A stretch of 64,000 nucleotides of DNA from Prevotella sp. UBA4330 (lineage in GTDB: Bacteria > Bacteroidota > Bacteroidia > Bacteroidales > Bacteroidaceae). Under the pieces are notes generated by a model, which saw nothing but the letters and a program-made list of their open reading frames with translations, had not been told where the DNA came from and did not search any database. Both the position numbers and the translations under genes were made by a program. This document shows, one piece after another, positions 26,355 through 34,937 of this stretch. The stretch lies in assembly GCA_002394385.1 (NCBI GenBank), contig DGTS01000036.1:24124-88123 (forward strand), in the 5' to 3' direction. Each line of letters begins with the position of its first letter. Within the stretch, counting starts at the first letter, position 1.

Positions 26355-26412
26355 CCCCATCCAACACTTATCACCTCTCACCCAACACCTCTCACCCCCT
26401 CACCCAACACCC
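26355..26412. repeat. Simple repeat of 'cacccaacacctctcacc' type
   Basis: Five or six degenerate 'caacac'/'tcacc' units in the M6 upstream gap. Similar text occurs inside sufS at 10297-10315. Confidence 0.6.
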
Positions 26413-26426
26413 TTTAAGGCCCTCTC

Positions 26427-26567
26427 TTGTAACTACTTGGATTCCAATAAGATACAAGTGGGGTAACAAAGTTAATAACTTTGTTCAACAATCTTATTAA
26501 CTTTGTTCGACAATCTTAATAACTTTGTTCAACAAAGTTAATAACATTGTCTCCCCGTTTGATATCT
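26427..26567. repeat. Repeat family D, copy 2 (inverted relative to copy 1)
   Basis: Its reverse complement has the same flanks as 10543-10683: 'gatatcaaac' on one side and 'cttgtatcttattgg...gtagttacaa' on the other, around a core of about 23-base units. It occupies much of the 384-base gap between the M6 peptidase start and the end of the WYL gene. Confidence 0.85.
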
Positions 26568-26620
26568 TTTAGAATGACAGTTGATATTTGTTGCATTCCG
26601 AGGTACGTCGGAACGCGATC

Positions 26621-27523
26621 TTAGGGATGGCTTTTCATGTTCTCAATCTTTTCTTTCAGGTAGTTCAGGAAACCCTCGTCGCCCTTCACGCTGATGTCGT
26701 CGTAAAGGCCGAGCACGAAACGTCCGATGCCGGCATAACTGCATACGGGAAGCCGCAGCAGCCAGCGTCTCTCGGGAAGGGCGGTGATATATTTCGCCGA
26801 TGCGGGATATTCCTCTTTCAGTATGTTGTAGGACAGCGGTCCGAGCGTCATCTCGACCTCTTGTTGCTGTTCGTCGCTGAACATGAAGATGTCGGTGTAC
26901 ATCATGCGGTGGCGCTCCTCGTTCATCCATTGGTCGTCGAGCACCTCCACGTCGGCCATGCGCGACACCTTGAAAGTCTTGTTCATCCCCGACCGCGGCT
27001 CGTAGCAGCGCACCTCGTTGTTGTTGTTCATCAGCATGAACGGCTCAACCAGGCGGTCCTGCTCCGTCTTGCTGTGGGGCGATGTGTAGCGATGGAGCAC
27101 CGCCATGCGCTTGAACTTGATGGCTCTGTGCAGTTCGGAGACGTTATGTGCCGACTGCTCGCGCAACTCATTGTCCGTAAGTATGTTGAAGTCATAGAAA
27201 CGGTCGAGTTTCTTCATGAGGTTGGCGGTGATGGCATCGCTCTTGTTAGATGCCTCCAAGAGCCGTCTCACGGTGAGCATCTCGTCCTCGGTGAAGTCGA
27301 TGCGCTCCTGCAGTCGGGTGAAGAACGGCGACTGGCGGTCGATGCTGAACACGCCGCCCACCTTCTCCACGATGAAGCCACAGTCGCGGAAGAACTCCAG
27401 ATAGTAGTAGAAGTTTCTGCGGCTGATGCCCATCTTGTTGCATATCTGCTCGGAAGTATATCCTCTGTTGCCTGCCAGTAGCAGCAGCAGATTGAGTTCT
27501 CTTTCCAGTTTGTCGTGACGCAT
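26621..27523 (-). CDS. WYL-domain transcriptional regulator
   Basis: A 300-residue protein with an N-terminal winged-helix HTH (about 5-65; YTSEQICNKMGISRRNFYYY) and a C-terminal WYL domain (about 130-250; 'NNNEVRCYEPRSGMNKTFKVSRM') with a WCX-like extension. WYL regulators sense ligands (often nucleic acid or nucleotides) and control diverse genes, including defence systems, although no defence genes are adjacent here. It is monocistronic, followed by a family D repeat and preceded by nested repeats. Its target is unknown. Confidence 0.88.
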   Translation of the reverse strand: MRHDKLERELNLLLLLAGNRGYTSEQICNKMGISRRNFYYYLEFFRDCGFIVEKVGGVFSIDRQSPFFTRLQERIDFTEDEMLTVRRLLEASNKSDAITANLMKKLDRFYDFNILTDNELREQSAHNVSELHRAIKFKRMAVLHRYTSPHSKTEQDRLVEPFMLMNNNNEVRCYEPRSGMNKTFKVSRMADVEVLDDQWMNEERHRMMYTDIFMFSDEQQQEVEMTLGPLSYNILKEEYPASAKYITALPERRWLLRLPVCSYAGIGRFVLGLYDDISVKGDEGFLNYLKEKIENMKSHP

Positions 27524-27539
27524 AGTTAATTTTAATTAC

Positions 27540-27955
27540 GAGTTTGGAATTACGAATGACGAGTTGTTCTCGCTTCGCTGCGATGAAGAATTATGAATGA
27601 CTAATTTTGAATGTTGAATTACGAGTTTTGAATTATAAATGCTGAGTTCTTTCCCCGCCCCTGTAGGGGAGGGGATAGGGGTGGGGTCAGTGTTTATATC
27701 TGCACACGACTTCTTCCATATCTTTCTATCTCCTTTCCTCAATATCACTGACCCCACCCCTGCCCCTCCCCTACAGGGGCGGGGAGTCATTAGCAACGGG
27801 GGCAATTAGTATATAAGTTACATTATTTATTACGAAATCTTAATTCTTCATCGCAGCGTAGCGAGAATAACTCGTAATTCAACATTCGTAATTAGTAATT
27901 GTTAATCGCCGCAGGCGACAACTCCACATTCGTCATTCTACATTCGTCATTCTAA
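27540..27955. repeat. Nested repeat: family H inverted repeat enclosing a family A copy
   Basis: The 428-base gap has no gene. The outer arms (about 27555-27605 and 27840-27885) contain 'gttctcgcttcgctgcgatg' and its near-mirror 'catcgcagcgtagcgagaat' within 'attacgag' units. Inside lies a large family A palindrome at 27651-27791 with the conserved centre 'cacacgacttcttccatatc'. The nesting suggests that family A entered a pre-existing family H element. Confidence 0.8.
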
Positions 27956-28593
27956 AACGGTATCTCCAACTCCCTCTCCCTTTGGGGAGGGTCGGGGAGG
28001 GGCTTGAATGTCTTGCGGTGATATGGTGTGATGCCGTACTGGCGTATTGCCTCGCGGTGCTTCTTGGTGGGGTAGCCCTTGTTGCTGAGCCAGTCGTACT
28101 GAGGGTATTCCTCGGCAAGACGGTCCATGTAGTCGTCGCGATAGGTCTTGGCAAGGATGCTTGCCGCCGCAATGGACAGGTACTTCCCGTCGCCCTTCAC
28201 TATGCACGTGTGTGGCAGCGGCTTGGCACCTTTGGGCAGTGGGGGAGTGTATGGCTTGAAGCGGTTGCCGTCAACGATTACCGCCTCGGGCCGCACCTTC
28301 AGTTGGTCCAGTGCCCGGTGCATGGCGAGAATAGAGGCGTTGAGGATGTTTATCTGGTCTATCTCTTCCGGCGTTACTATGCCCACAGCCCATGCCACGG
28401 CGTCGCGCTCTATCTGTTCGCGCAACATCTTGCGCCGCCGGTCGGTCAGTTGCTTCGAGTCGTTGAGGTCTTCGTTGACGTAGTCGGGAGGCAGAATCAC
28501 CGCCGCAGCATACACGCTGCCAGCCAGACAGCCGCGTCCCGCCTCGTCGCAGCCTGCCTCAATCACTCCCTCGTAATAGTATTGTTTCAGCAT
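27952..28593 (-). CDS. rnhB: Ribonuclease HII
   Basis: Removes RNA from RNA-DNA hybrids and single ribonucleotides in DNA. The 213-residue protein has the signature GCDEAGRGCLAGSVYAAAVI (DEAGRG with catalytic Asp-Glu), a further catalytic Asp in 'AVIVDGNRF', and the 'KGDGKYLSIAAASILAKTYRD' motif. The last about 16 residues (PLPDPPQRERELEIPF) come from a family A repeat (27965-28005) that supplies the stop; the normal end is probably near HRKTFK. The rest is intact, so the enzyme is likely functional. It is divergent from a small gene at 28697. Confidence 0.96.
   Translation of the reverse strand: MLKQYYYEGVIEAGCDEAGRGCLAGSVYAAAVILPPDYVNEDLNDSKQLTDRRRKMLREQIERDAVAWAVGIVTPEEIDQINILNASILAMHRALDQLKVRPEAVIVDGNRFKPYTPPLPKGAKPLPHTCIVKGDGKYLSIAAASILAKTYRDDYMDRLAEEYPQYDWLSNKGYPTKKHREAIRQYGITPYHRKTFKPLPDPPQRERELEIPF
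27965..28005. repeat. Repeat family A copy forming the end of rnhB
   Basis: 'ctccctctccctttggggag' and 'gtcggggaggggc' form the GC-rich palindrome characteristic of the family. It replaces or extends the last codons of rnhB in frame. Confidence 0.75.
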
Positions 28594-28655
28594 TTCTATA
28601 TGATTTTTTAACTAAAAACGTTGAAGTAGTGAACTTATTGTGCACAAACAGTATA

Positions 28656-28663
28656 TATTTTTG
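28656..28663 (+). promoter_or_regulatory. -7 box upstream of the 28697 gene
   Basis: TATTTTTG matches TAnnTTTG 33 bases before the ATG. A TTG at 28638-28640 is a little close (15 bases) for a standard -33. Confidence 0.55.
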
Positions 28664-28696
28664 CAGCAGAAACAAGAAAACATAAATATATAAGCA

Positions 28697-28984
28697 ATGA
28701 ACAATACAGCAACAACGAGCAGCAGCACCATGATAATGGGCATGCTCACAGCAGCAAAGAGAGTGGCTAACACCTATGACAGCGTGATGAACCTTGTGAC
28801 CGACTTCTACAGCAAGCAACTGGAGCGAAACGTCAACCGCCGACAGACACTGGCTCTACTCGAGGCGCAACTCGCATTCTTCCTCGGCATAATGCCCATC
28901 GACATGCCCATCGCTCTCCGCATAGCCTTCACCGCCTGGACCATCGTTGCGGTGAAGAAGTGCAAGCGGTGTCTCGGATCTTGA
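28697..28984 (+). CDS. Small protein of unknown function
   Basis: A 95-residue protein: a Ser/Thr-rich start, an amphipathic helical middle (about 15-50; ANTYDSVMNLVTDFYSKQLE), and a hydrophobic helix near the end (about 62-85) followed by KKCKRCLGS. It is probably membrane-associated with a cytoplasmic Cys-containing tail. No family recognised. Support comes from a promoter box and a plausible composition; it is divergent from rnhB and isolated. Confidence 0.6.
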   Translation: MNNTATTSSSTMIMGMLTAAKRVANTYDSVMNLVTDFYSKQLERNVNRRQTLALLEAQLAFFLGIMPIDMPIALRIAFTAWTIVAVKKCKRCLGS

Positions 28985-29071
28985 AACACGCCCATCGCAA
29001 ACCCAATCTTCCGTAAAACGATTCCATTTGTAAGAGTTTAATTATATAATATTGTTCCATATTCCAAAAGA

Positions 29072-29236
29072 CTCCCCGACCCAGTAAGTTCCCCTCGCCC
29101 ATTGTAGAGGGGTTAAGGGTGAGGCTTGGGGCAGGGGTGGGATCAGCGTTTTTGTCCACGCGCGACATCTTCCATATCATTGTCTTTATATCACTGACCC
29201 CACCCCTAACCCCTCCCCTACAGGGGCGGGGAACCA
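29072..29236. repeat. Repeat family A, large palindromic copy 3
   Basis: The copy runs from 'ctccccgacccagtaagt' through 'gggtgggatcagcg', a centre with 'cacgcgacatcttccatatc', then 'actgaccccacccctaaccc' and 'ctacaggggcgggg'. Its left arm carries an extra nested half-copy ('cctcgcccattgtagagggg'). It lies in the 373-base gap between convergent genes. Confidence 0.85.
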
Positions 29237-29279
29237 TTTAGGAAAGTTTTTGTCGAACTCGCGTTAGTTTATGTATAAA

Positions 29280-29313
29280 AATGTCGGGAAGCCCATCGTG
29301 ACTTCCCGGCATT
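29280..29313. terminator. Bidirectional terminator
   Basis: AATGTCGGGAAG pairs with CTTCCCGGCATT (12 bp, one G-T wobble) around a 10-base loop. T-rich runs follow in both directions. It serves the convergent 28697 gene and the M6 gene ending at 29358. Confidence 0.85.
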
Positions 29314-29357
29314 TTATCGTTTATCGTTTTCTTTATCGTTATCGTTTCCGTTAACGT

Positions 29358-31502
29358 TTACTTCACAATCACCTTCTTGCCGTTGATGATGACGATGCCG
29401 CGGTAAGAAGAGTCAACCTTCTGACCAGAGAGGTTATACATCTGGTTGTTGCCGTCGGTCTCGGGTAATGCGTAAACGCTCTCGATGCCGTCAACTGTTT
29501 CTACCTTCTGTATTACCACCTCGTCGAGGAACATGCGGTTGCCTGGAGTGAACTTCAACTGCAACTCGCCGTTGCCGGTGATAGTGGTCTTGCATAACGT
29601 CCAGTGACCTGTCTTCAGGGTGAAGTCGCTAACGTCGAGCGAGCCGTCGCCAATCACCTGCACATTCATTGTTGTGGCATCGGTGCCCCAAGGAGCAGCG
29701 CGGAAGGCGAAGGTGGTTGAGCCGTTGAGCGTGAACTTAGGTGTCATGCACTGTCCCACTTTCTTCACTCCGAAGCGTGCACAGTTGTCAGCACCCTTTG
29801 CCTCGTTATATACCCAGCCCTGCATGTCGGGCTTGAATGTTGCGACAGCCACGCCAGAGCCTTCCCATACGCCGTCGTTGCCGCCGGTGCCGTTGCACTG
29901 GTCGAACGACTCGTAGAACACGGCGTCGGTGTGGTCTATCTCTTCGAGGTCATCTTCAGGGCTGGTGCCGCTGTTGGTGAAGTTGAACGAGATTGTTTTG
30001 TCGCTGTTTCTTGTAATATCGGTGATGCTCTTGTTCAGCAGTTTTGAGCCGTCGGTGTTGTTGTTGAACAGCGTTGCGGCAGGCTTGCTGGTATTGGTGA
30101 AACTATTGTTTGAGCGGTAGGGGAATGGGTCGCCTGCCAATCCTGCCTCGCTGGTGGTGGCGCTGTTGTCGGCATGCACTATGGTGCAACGCTGGTGTTC
30201 GGCGTCGTTGTTCACCACATTCTGCCACCATGCATCACTGTCATAGTCAACATGCAGTATCAGCAGTCCGTTGCCAGGAAGGTAAGTGTCCCACTTTGTC
30301 TGCTGTCTGTTTTCCAGAAGGAAATACTCGTCTTTGTGTGCGTCGTTATACATGATATAACTATCACCTCCCTCGGACAGCGCTTTCATTCCTGTCACCT
30401 CGGTATCTTCGGCGAGTGTGATAGGGGTTTTCCATCCTGCGAACATACGCTCGTAACTGGAGTATCCGGCAGGGCAGAAGCCTCTGTTGTTGTAAGAACC
30501 CTGGTCCATGATGTCCCATGCGTTCATTCCGAAGTTGCGTCCATCGCTTTCTTCTGTGTCGTAGACGTCGGGCAGTCCGAGGCAGTGGCCGAACTCATGG
30601 CAGAAAGTTCCGATGCCGTCAATCATCGTTGAGGTAGGAACTACTATGCCTTCGCTGTCGTATCCCCATGTCTGTGGCTGCAACTCCGAACTACATGCAT
30701 ATTTGTCAATGCGTTTTCCGTCGATGTACGGCAGGTTGTAAATTCCGTAATAACCGGAAAGGGAGTACTCGTGGGGCCAGATGGTGTTTGCCTCACCGCC
30801 GTTTGCCTCGCCGAGACCGGCATAAACGATGACCACCTGGTCAACCTTGCCGTCGTTGTCCCAGTCGTAGTCGGCGAAGTTGACAAGGTCTTTTGCCAAT
30901 GTACAAGCCTCGCGTACCATCACCGGGGCTCTCACGTCTGAACTTTTGCCGTTGCGGGCACCGTAGTATTCCATGTCGTGCGACACGGTTACCGGCCCAA
31001 CCACATCGAAGGTAAGGTCGAACTGGCCTTCGCTGACATCATTGAAATAGTCGTGCACGCTACCAATGAATCCTATGCTGTGTGAGAAGTTGTTCTCATT
31101 GAGTATTCTGTTGTAAAGTGCTTGGTCGTTGCCAGGCTGGAAAGACTTGTCCTGGAACTGCGTCAGGATAACGAGTCCTTTCTTTGCTCCCGTGTATGAA
31201 GCCTTGTTCTGCTGCGTGTTTGCTGCCGTTCTCATCTGGTGTCGCTCTGCACTTCGTTTGGCACGGAGCGATTTCACCTCTGCGGGTTGTGCCATACGGT
31301 AAACCTTCTCTCCCTCAGAGAGGAACAGGCGTCCGTCTGCAGCACGATAGTAACTAAGGTTCTCGTCGCCGCACAGTTCGGCTCTTACCACGCTTCCGTC
31401 GGTAAGCGTTATGTTTCTCCATTGCCCTCGCTTGGCAGGTACGGCAAAGGCGACAGCAACTATCATAAGCAGCGACATCGTGAAGAATAGTTTTCTCATC
31501 AT
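29358..31502 (-). CDS. M6-family secreted metalloprotease, copy 2
   Basis: A 714-residue paralogue of the M6 peptidase at 24143. It has a signal peptide ending AVAFAVPAKRG, the catalytic motif HEFGHCLGLPD near residue 303, the Ca-site-like DYDWDNDGKVDQVVIVYAG, a beta-sandwich domain, and a C-terminal tail with LSGQKVDSSYRGIVIINGKK. The two copies are about 3 kb apart in the same orientation with rnhB and a regulator between them, suggesting an old duplication. It follows a terminator after the 31664 gene, so it is probably transcribed separately. M6 enzymes degrade extracellular protein; the target is unknown. Confidence 0.9.
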   Translation of the reverse strand: MMRKLFFTMSLLMIVAVAFAVPAKRGQWRNITLTDGSVVRAELCGDENLSYYRAADGRLFLSEGEKVYRMAQPAEVKSLRAKRSAERHQMRTAANTQQNKASYTGAKKGLVILTQFQDKSFQPGNDQALYNRILNENNFSHSIGFIGSVHDYFNDVSEGQFDLTFDVVGPVTVSHDMEYYGARNGKSSDVRAPVMVREACTLAKDLVNFADYDWDNDGKVDQVVIVYAGLGEANGGEANTIWPHEYSLSGYYGIYNLPYIDGKRIDKYACSSELQPQTWGYDSEGIVVPTSTMIDGIGTFCHEFGHCLGLPDVYDTEESDGRNFGMNAWDIMDQGSYNNRGFCPAGYSSYERMFAGWKTPITLAEDTEVTGMKALSEGGDSYIMYNDAHKDEYFLLENRQQTKWDTYLPGNGLLILHVDYDSDAWWQNVVNNDAEHQRCTIVHADNSATTSEAGLAGDPFPYRSNNSFTNTSKPAATLFNNNTDGSKLLNKSITDITRNSDKTISFNFTNSGTSPEDDLEEIDHTDAVFYESFDQCNGTGGNDGVWEGSGVAVATFKPDMQGWVYNEAKGADNCARFGVKKVGQCMTPKFTLNGSTTFAFRAAPWGTDATTMNVQVIGDGSLDVSDFTLKTGHWTLCKTTITGNGELQLKFTPGNRMFLDEVVIQKVETVDGIESVYALPETDGNNQMYNLSGQKVDSSYRGIVIINGKKVIVK

Positions 31503-31593
31503 ATTATGAATGTGTTTTATTGATTTGTCGTGTTCAAGTATTTAGTATTTAGGCGTTGCGACGGTTGTCGCCAAGGTTTCTTTTTTAAGTTAA

Positions 31594-31623
31594 AAAGGCT
31601 CCGCTCTTTAGGGCGGAGCCTTT
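31594..31623 (-). terminator. Terminator after the 31664 gene
   Basis: AAAGGCTCCGC/GCGGAGCCTTT forms a perfect 11-bp stem with an 8-base loop. On the minus strand it is followed by TTTT, ending the transcript that includes the secreted protein gene at 31664-33400. Confidence 0.88.
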
Positions 31624-31663
31624 ATGAGATTTTTTGTCCTTATCGAAGGGTTCTGTCAACTAT

Positions 31664-33400
31664 TTATTTGTTGATGAACTTCTTACCGTTCTGGATAACG
31701 ATACCCTTGTAGTTGTTGTTGACGCGCTGGCCAGCAATGTTGTACATTGCGTTGTTCTTGCTTGCGCTTTCCTCTGTAACCTTCCCGATAGCGTTAACTG
31801 CATCGCCCTGGAGCACCTGAATCTTTGCCTCCATACCGCGGCCCATCAACTTAAGTGTAGCCTTGCGGCCGCCTGCTGCCTTGTGAGCGTTGTTGGCAGA
31901 AGAGATAGGCTCTGCCTGGAATGTAATAACGTAAAGACCATAGTCCTCATAGTACTGGTCGTCAATCTCATATCCAGTAATCCATTCAGGCAGTTCGTCG
32001 AAGTAGTAGTTCTCGTCGCCTGTTGTTGCGTCATACCATGGGCATCCTGTAGTCACGATAGCGCCCTGAATAATCTTTGTTTGTTCTTCGTCGAGATATA
32101 CTCCGCCAGGATAGGTGTCGTTGGTGTTTGTTGTACCATCGTCAGAAATGCGGATTGCGGTAGCAGATGGGTCAACTTTAACATAGTCGTACATTCCCAT
32201 AATACCAACCTGGGCTGCTATTGGGGCAGAGAATCCAAATGAAACATTTCTTCCACTGGGGTCTGACAGCAACAAGGCTCCTTCGCTAACGTATGGGCTG
32301 GTTGCCTCTTCCGGAGTGATCTGGTAGCCGTAAACGCCGAGGTCAACACCCTGCTGGTCGAAACCTGTGATTACGATGGCAAACTCCTGGTCAATGACAA
32401 CAGGCTCTTCAGAGATGTTGCCCATGCTATCCATCACTCTGTTGCTGAATATCACGTTACCCTCATAGATGGTCTTGCCGTTGCGGGTGTCTTTGTGGTC
32501 TGCATCATCTGTGAAGCCTACGATGTCGTCTATCGTTGCAGTGAATGTTGCGAGCACCTGGTCGCCAGCGACCTTGCCGGTAGAACCGTTAGAATATGTA
32601 ACCTCCTCTACATTGTAGATGGTAGCCGTGAGTGTGGTCCCACTCGGAATAGGCGATGTAGAGAAACTGTTACCCTTGCAGAAGATGTTGGTGATGTAAA
32701 GTGGGCTTATAGGCTTGCTGAAAACCTGCTCTACTCCGAAACTTGTATAAGTTACACCTCCTTCTTCTACTGCTCCTGTTCCAAACATATTGTCTGAGTC
32801 GAGGAATCCCCATGCTGCTGTAGGACCGTATGCTGTACCATTATACCAATGGGCTGCATGGTCGTCAACAGGGGTCATAGAAAGAATTGTGTCGCATGGA
32901 CTAACTTGAACCTCATACGCAGGATTTTGTCTAAGATGGTAAACACTGTTATCGGTAAGACAGAATGAGTCGGTCTTGTTTTCGTTCCATACGGTTGGAA
33001 CATAAGCGATATAACCAGTAGGTATTCCGTCCACTACGTAGTTGCCATCCACAATGTTATCTGCAGAGGCTGTTCTTCCTTTAATTGTCCAAATGAAGCC
33101 TTTGCCGCTGCTCATGTTTGTGAGAGTTACAGGAGTGTATGCAGGTACGCATATGTATGAATTTGCATATCCCATGTCTGTATATGGGTCAAAACAGAGC
33201 CAGTATCCACCTTCTGGAGCAATGTAGTAAACTCCTGTCGTTGCGCTTTGGCGAGGACCTGCCTTCTTTTCTGCCTTGTTGAACTTGAGATTGTGGTTGA
33301 CAGGCAGTTGCTTTACAGTTTCCATTTGGGAACGCAGCACCTGTGCGTTACCAGAAGCAGCGATTAAGATTGCTGCTGCGAAAAGTAGTGATTTTTTCAT
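31664..33400 (-). CDS. Secreted protein with type IX-like C-terminal tail, unknown function
   Basis: A 578-residue exported protein with a signal peptide ending ASGNAQ. The body is beta-rich, with several aromatic repeats ('YYIAPEGGYWLCFDP'), and no recognised catalytic motif. The end, MYNIAGQRVNNNYKGIVIQN followed by GKKFINK, matches the tails of both M6 peptidases and of the 58213 protein, pointing to a shared export or anchoring route. It lies downstream of the uptake operon (158-base gap) on the same strand and could be co-regulated with it. Confidence 0.8.
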   Translation of the reverse strand: MKKSLLFAAAILIAASGNAQVLRSQMETVKQLPVNHNLKFNKAEKKAGPRQSATTGVYYIAPEGGYWLCFDPYTDMGYANSYICVPAYTPVTLTNMSSGKGFIWTIKGRTASADNIVDGNYVVDGIPTGYIAYVPTVWNENKTDSFCLTDNSVYHLRQNPAYEVQVSPCDTILSMTPVDDHAAHWYNGTAYGPTAAWGFLDSDNMFGTGAVEEGGVTYTSFGVEQVFSKPISPLYITNIFCKGNSFSTSPIPSGTTLTATIYNVEEVTYSNGSTGKVAGDQVLATFTATIDDIVGFTDDADHKDTRNGKTIYEGNVIFSNRVMDSMGNISEEPVVIDQEFAIVITGFDQQGVDLGVYGYQITPEEATSPYVSEGALLLSDPSGRNVSFGFSAPIAAQVGIMGMYDYVKVDPSATAIRISDDGTTNTNDTYPGGVYLDEEQTKIIQGAIVTTGCPWYDATTGDENYYFDELPEWITGYEIDDQYYEDYGLYVITFQAEPISSANNAHKAAGGRKATLKLMGRGMEAKIQVLQGDAVNAIGKVTEESASKNNAMYNIAGQRVNNNYKGIVIQNGKKFINK

Positions 33401-33558
33401 AATTGAAAACTTTTAATTAATAAATTGATTTGTACTTTTTTCCTTTTATTTTATTTCCGATTCTCGGGAGAAGTGCAAAGTGGTTGTCATGTTACTTGCT
33501 TTATGCCATGTATTTGTGCAATCGCATTGCACGTCTCCCGGCAGTCGGCATTTAGTTA

Positions 33559-34911
33559 TTAGTAGAGTGTTACCACGAACCAGATGCTTGGGTCGGCAGC
33601 GGAGGTGAGTTTTATGGTGCGCAGGTTGAACGCTGTTTCACCAGCCGAGATGGTGAACTTCTGGTTGAGTGTCGCTATCATGTCCTGCAGTGCAGGCAAT
33701 TGGTCGTAGGTGTTCTGTCCTGCTGCTGTAACAGGGCCTTGGTATGTCATCGTTATGCCGTCAGCCTCGCTGCTGATGCTGTACTTATAGTCAACGGTAG
33801 TGTTACGGTTCTTGTTGCGGTAGGTGACGCGCAGGATGTAATCGTCGCCAGACTTTCTGAGAGTGAGGTTGCTCAGTGTGAGCGACTTCGAGGCGAGGTT
33901 TGCTACGAGTGCGTCATACTTAGTCTTGTAAGCGTCTGACATCAGCGATGATGACTGCCACTGGAATCGAGTGGAGGTGTTCATGTTCTCCAGGGTCTGG
34001 GTGAAGAAACGCAGTGGGTTGTCGCCCTCGATGGTGCAGTTCTCGTTCTCTACAGCGATGAACATGTCTTTCGACTCATCGTATCTGAAATCTTGTACAG
34101 TTGAGCCATCATCTCCGCCAACAGCGATGTCGTCGCGGAAGCGCAGGTGATAGACACCATTCCACTTTGTGATGAGGAACGGGTTGAACGACTCGTCGAT
34201 GATTTCGTCTCCGTCGTATGGGTAGATGTTAGGAATCTGGTCGTCTGCGCCAGCCATCTTATACATCTCGCCGTTCTTGTTCATTACGTTGAATGTAGGA
34301 GCGTTTGAGGGGAACATCTTAGCCTGGAACGCCTTCACGTCCTTCAGGTACTCCTCGAAATCTACACCATCTTCCATTGGGGTGAGCAGGTTGTAGGTTC
34401 CGCGCTTCTTGCCCTTGAGCATGATGTATGAAGCATCTGCAGGAGCGTCTGTAATGATGAACTCGTAGTCGCCGCCGATACCTTCTCCTGTTTCATCTTC
34501 GTCTTCGGTCTGACCAACATCTTCTGGATTGGTGAAGATGTGCATCACTTTGTTGAATGAGTTGAAGGTGAGCACTGGACCATTGTCTGCAATAACTTCC
34601 CAGAGGCTGGTGTCCTCGAGATAGTTGTTGCTTGACAGTTCGTTGTTCATTGCTGTCTTCACGGTGTGGTCATCGTTGAAGTCGCACAGCACAAGATAGC
34701 CCTTTCCGAATGGTGCCTCGTTAGCGTAGGTGGGGTAGAGTTGCATTGCCCATCCATTAGGCGAAGCCATCAGTCTGCCCGAGTATAGGTCGCTTGCCTC
34801 GTTGAGTCGCTCTGCTGCTGGCTTGTCGAAAATGGCTTCCTCCTCACCGGCGCAACCAGTGAAGACGAGCGCTGTAACTAACAGTATTGAAAGAGAAACT
34901 AACTTCTTCAT
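33559..34911 (-). CDS. DUF4302 lipoprotein
   Basis: A 450-residue lipoprotein. The lipobox FTGC (Cys at about 20) follows a short signal peptide. The sequence 'LYSGRLMASPNGWAMQLYPT' near the N-terminus and the beta-rich remainder match DUF4302, a family found next to SusC/SusD pairs and HExxH lipoproteins in Bacteroidota. It is the last gene of the uptake operon, 26 bases after the metallohydrolase gene. It may bind the imported substrate at the cell surface; no function is established. Confidence 0.85.
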   Translation of the reverse strand: MKKLVSLSILLVTALVFTGCAGEEEAIFDKPAAERLNEASDLYSGRLMASPNGWAMQLYPTYANEAPFGKGYLVLCDFNDDHTVKTAMNNELSSNNYLEDTSLWEVIADNGPVLTFNSFNKVMHIFTNPEDVGQTEDEDETGEGIGGDYEFIITDAPADASYIMLKGKKRGTYNLLTPMEDGVDFEEYLKDVKAFQAKMFPSNAPTFNVMNKNGEMYKMAGADDQIPNIYPYDGDEIIDESFNPFLITKWNGVYHLRFRDDIAVGGDDGSTVQDFRYDESKDMFIAVENENCTIEGDNPLRFFTQTLENMNTSTRFQWQSSSLMSDAYKTKYDALVANLASKSLTLSNLTLRKSGDDYILRVTYRNKNRNTTVDYKYSISSEADGITMTYQGPVTAAGQNTYDQLPALQDMIATLNQKFTISAGETAFNLRTIKLTSAADPSIWFVVTLY

Positions 34912-34937
34912 ATTCTTTTTCGTTTATTTGTTTCTTG

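Noticed and set aside
26588..27481. 297-codon plus-strand frame opposite the WYL regulator
   Set aside because: Antisense shadow; the HTH and WYL motifs are on the minus strand.
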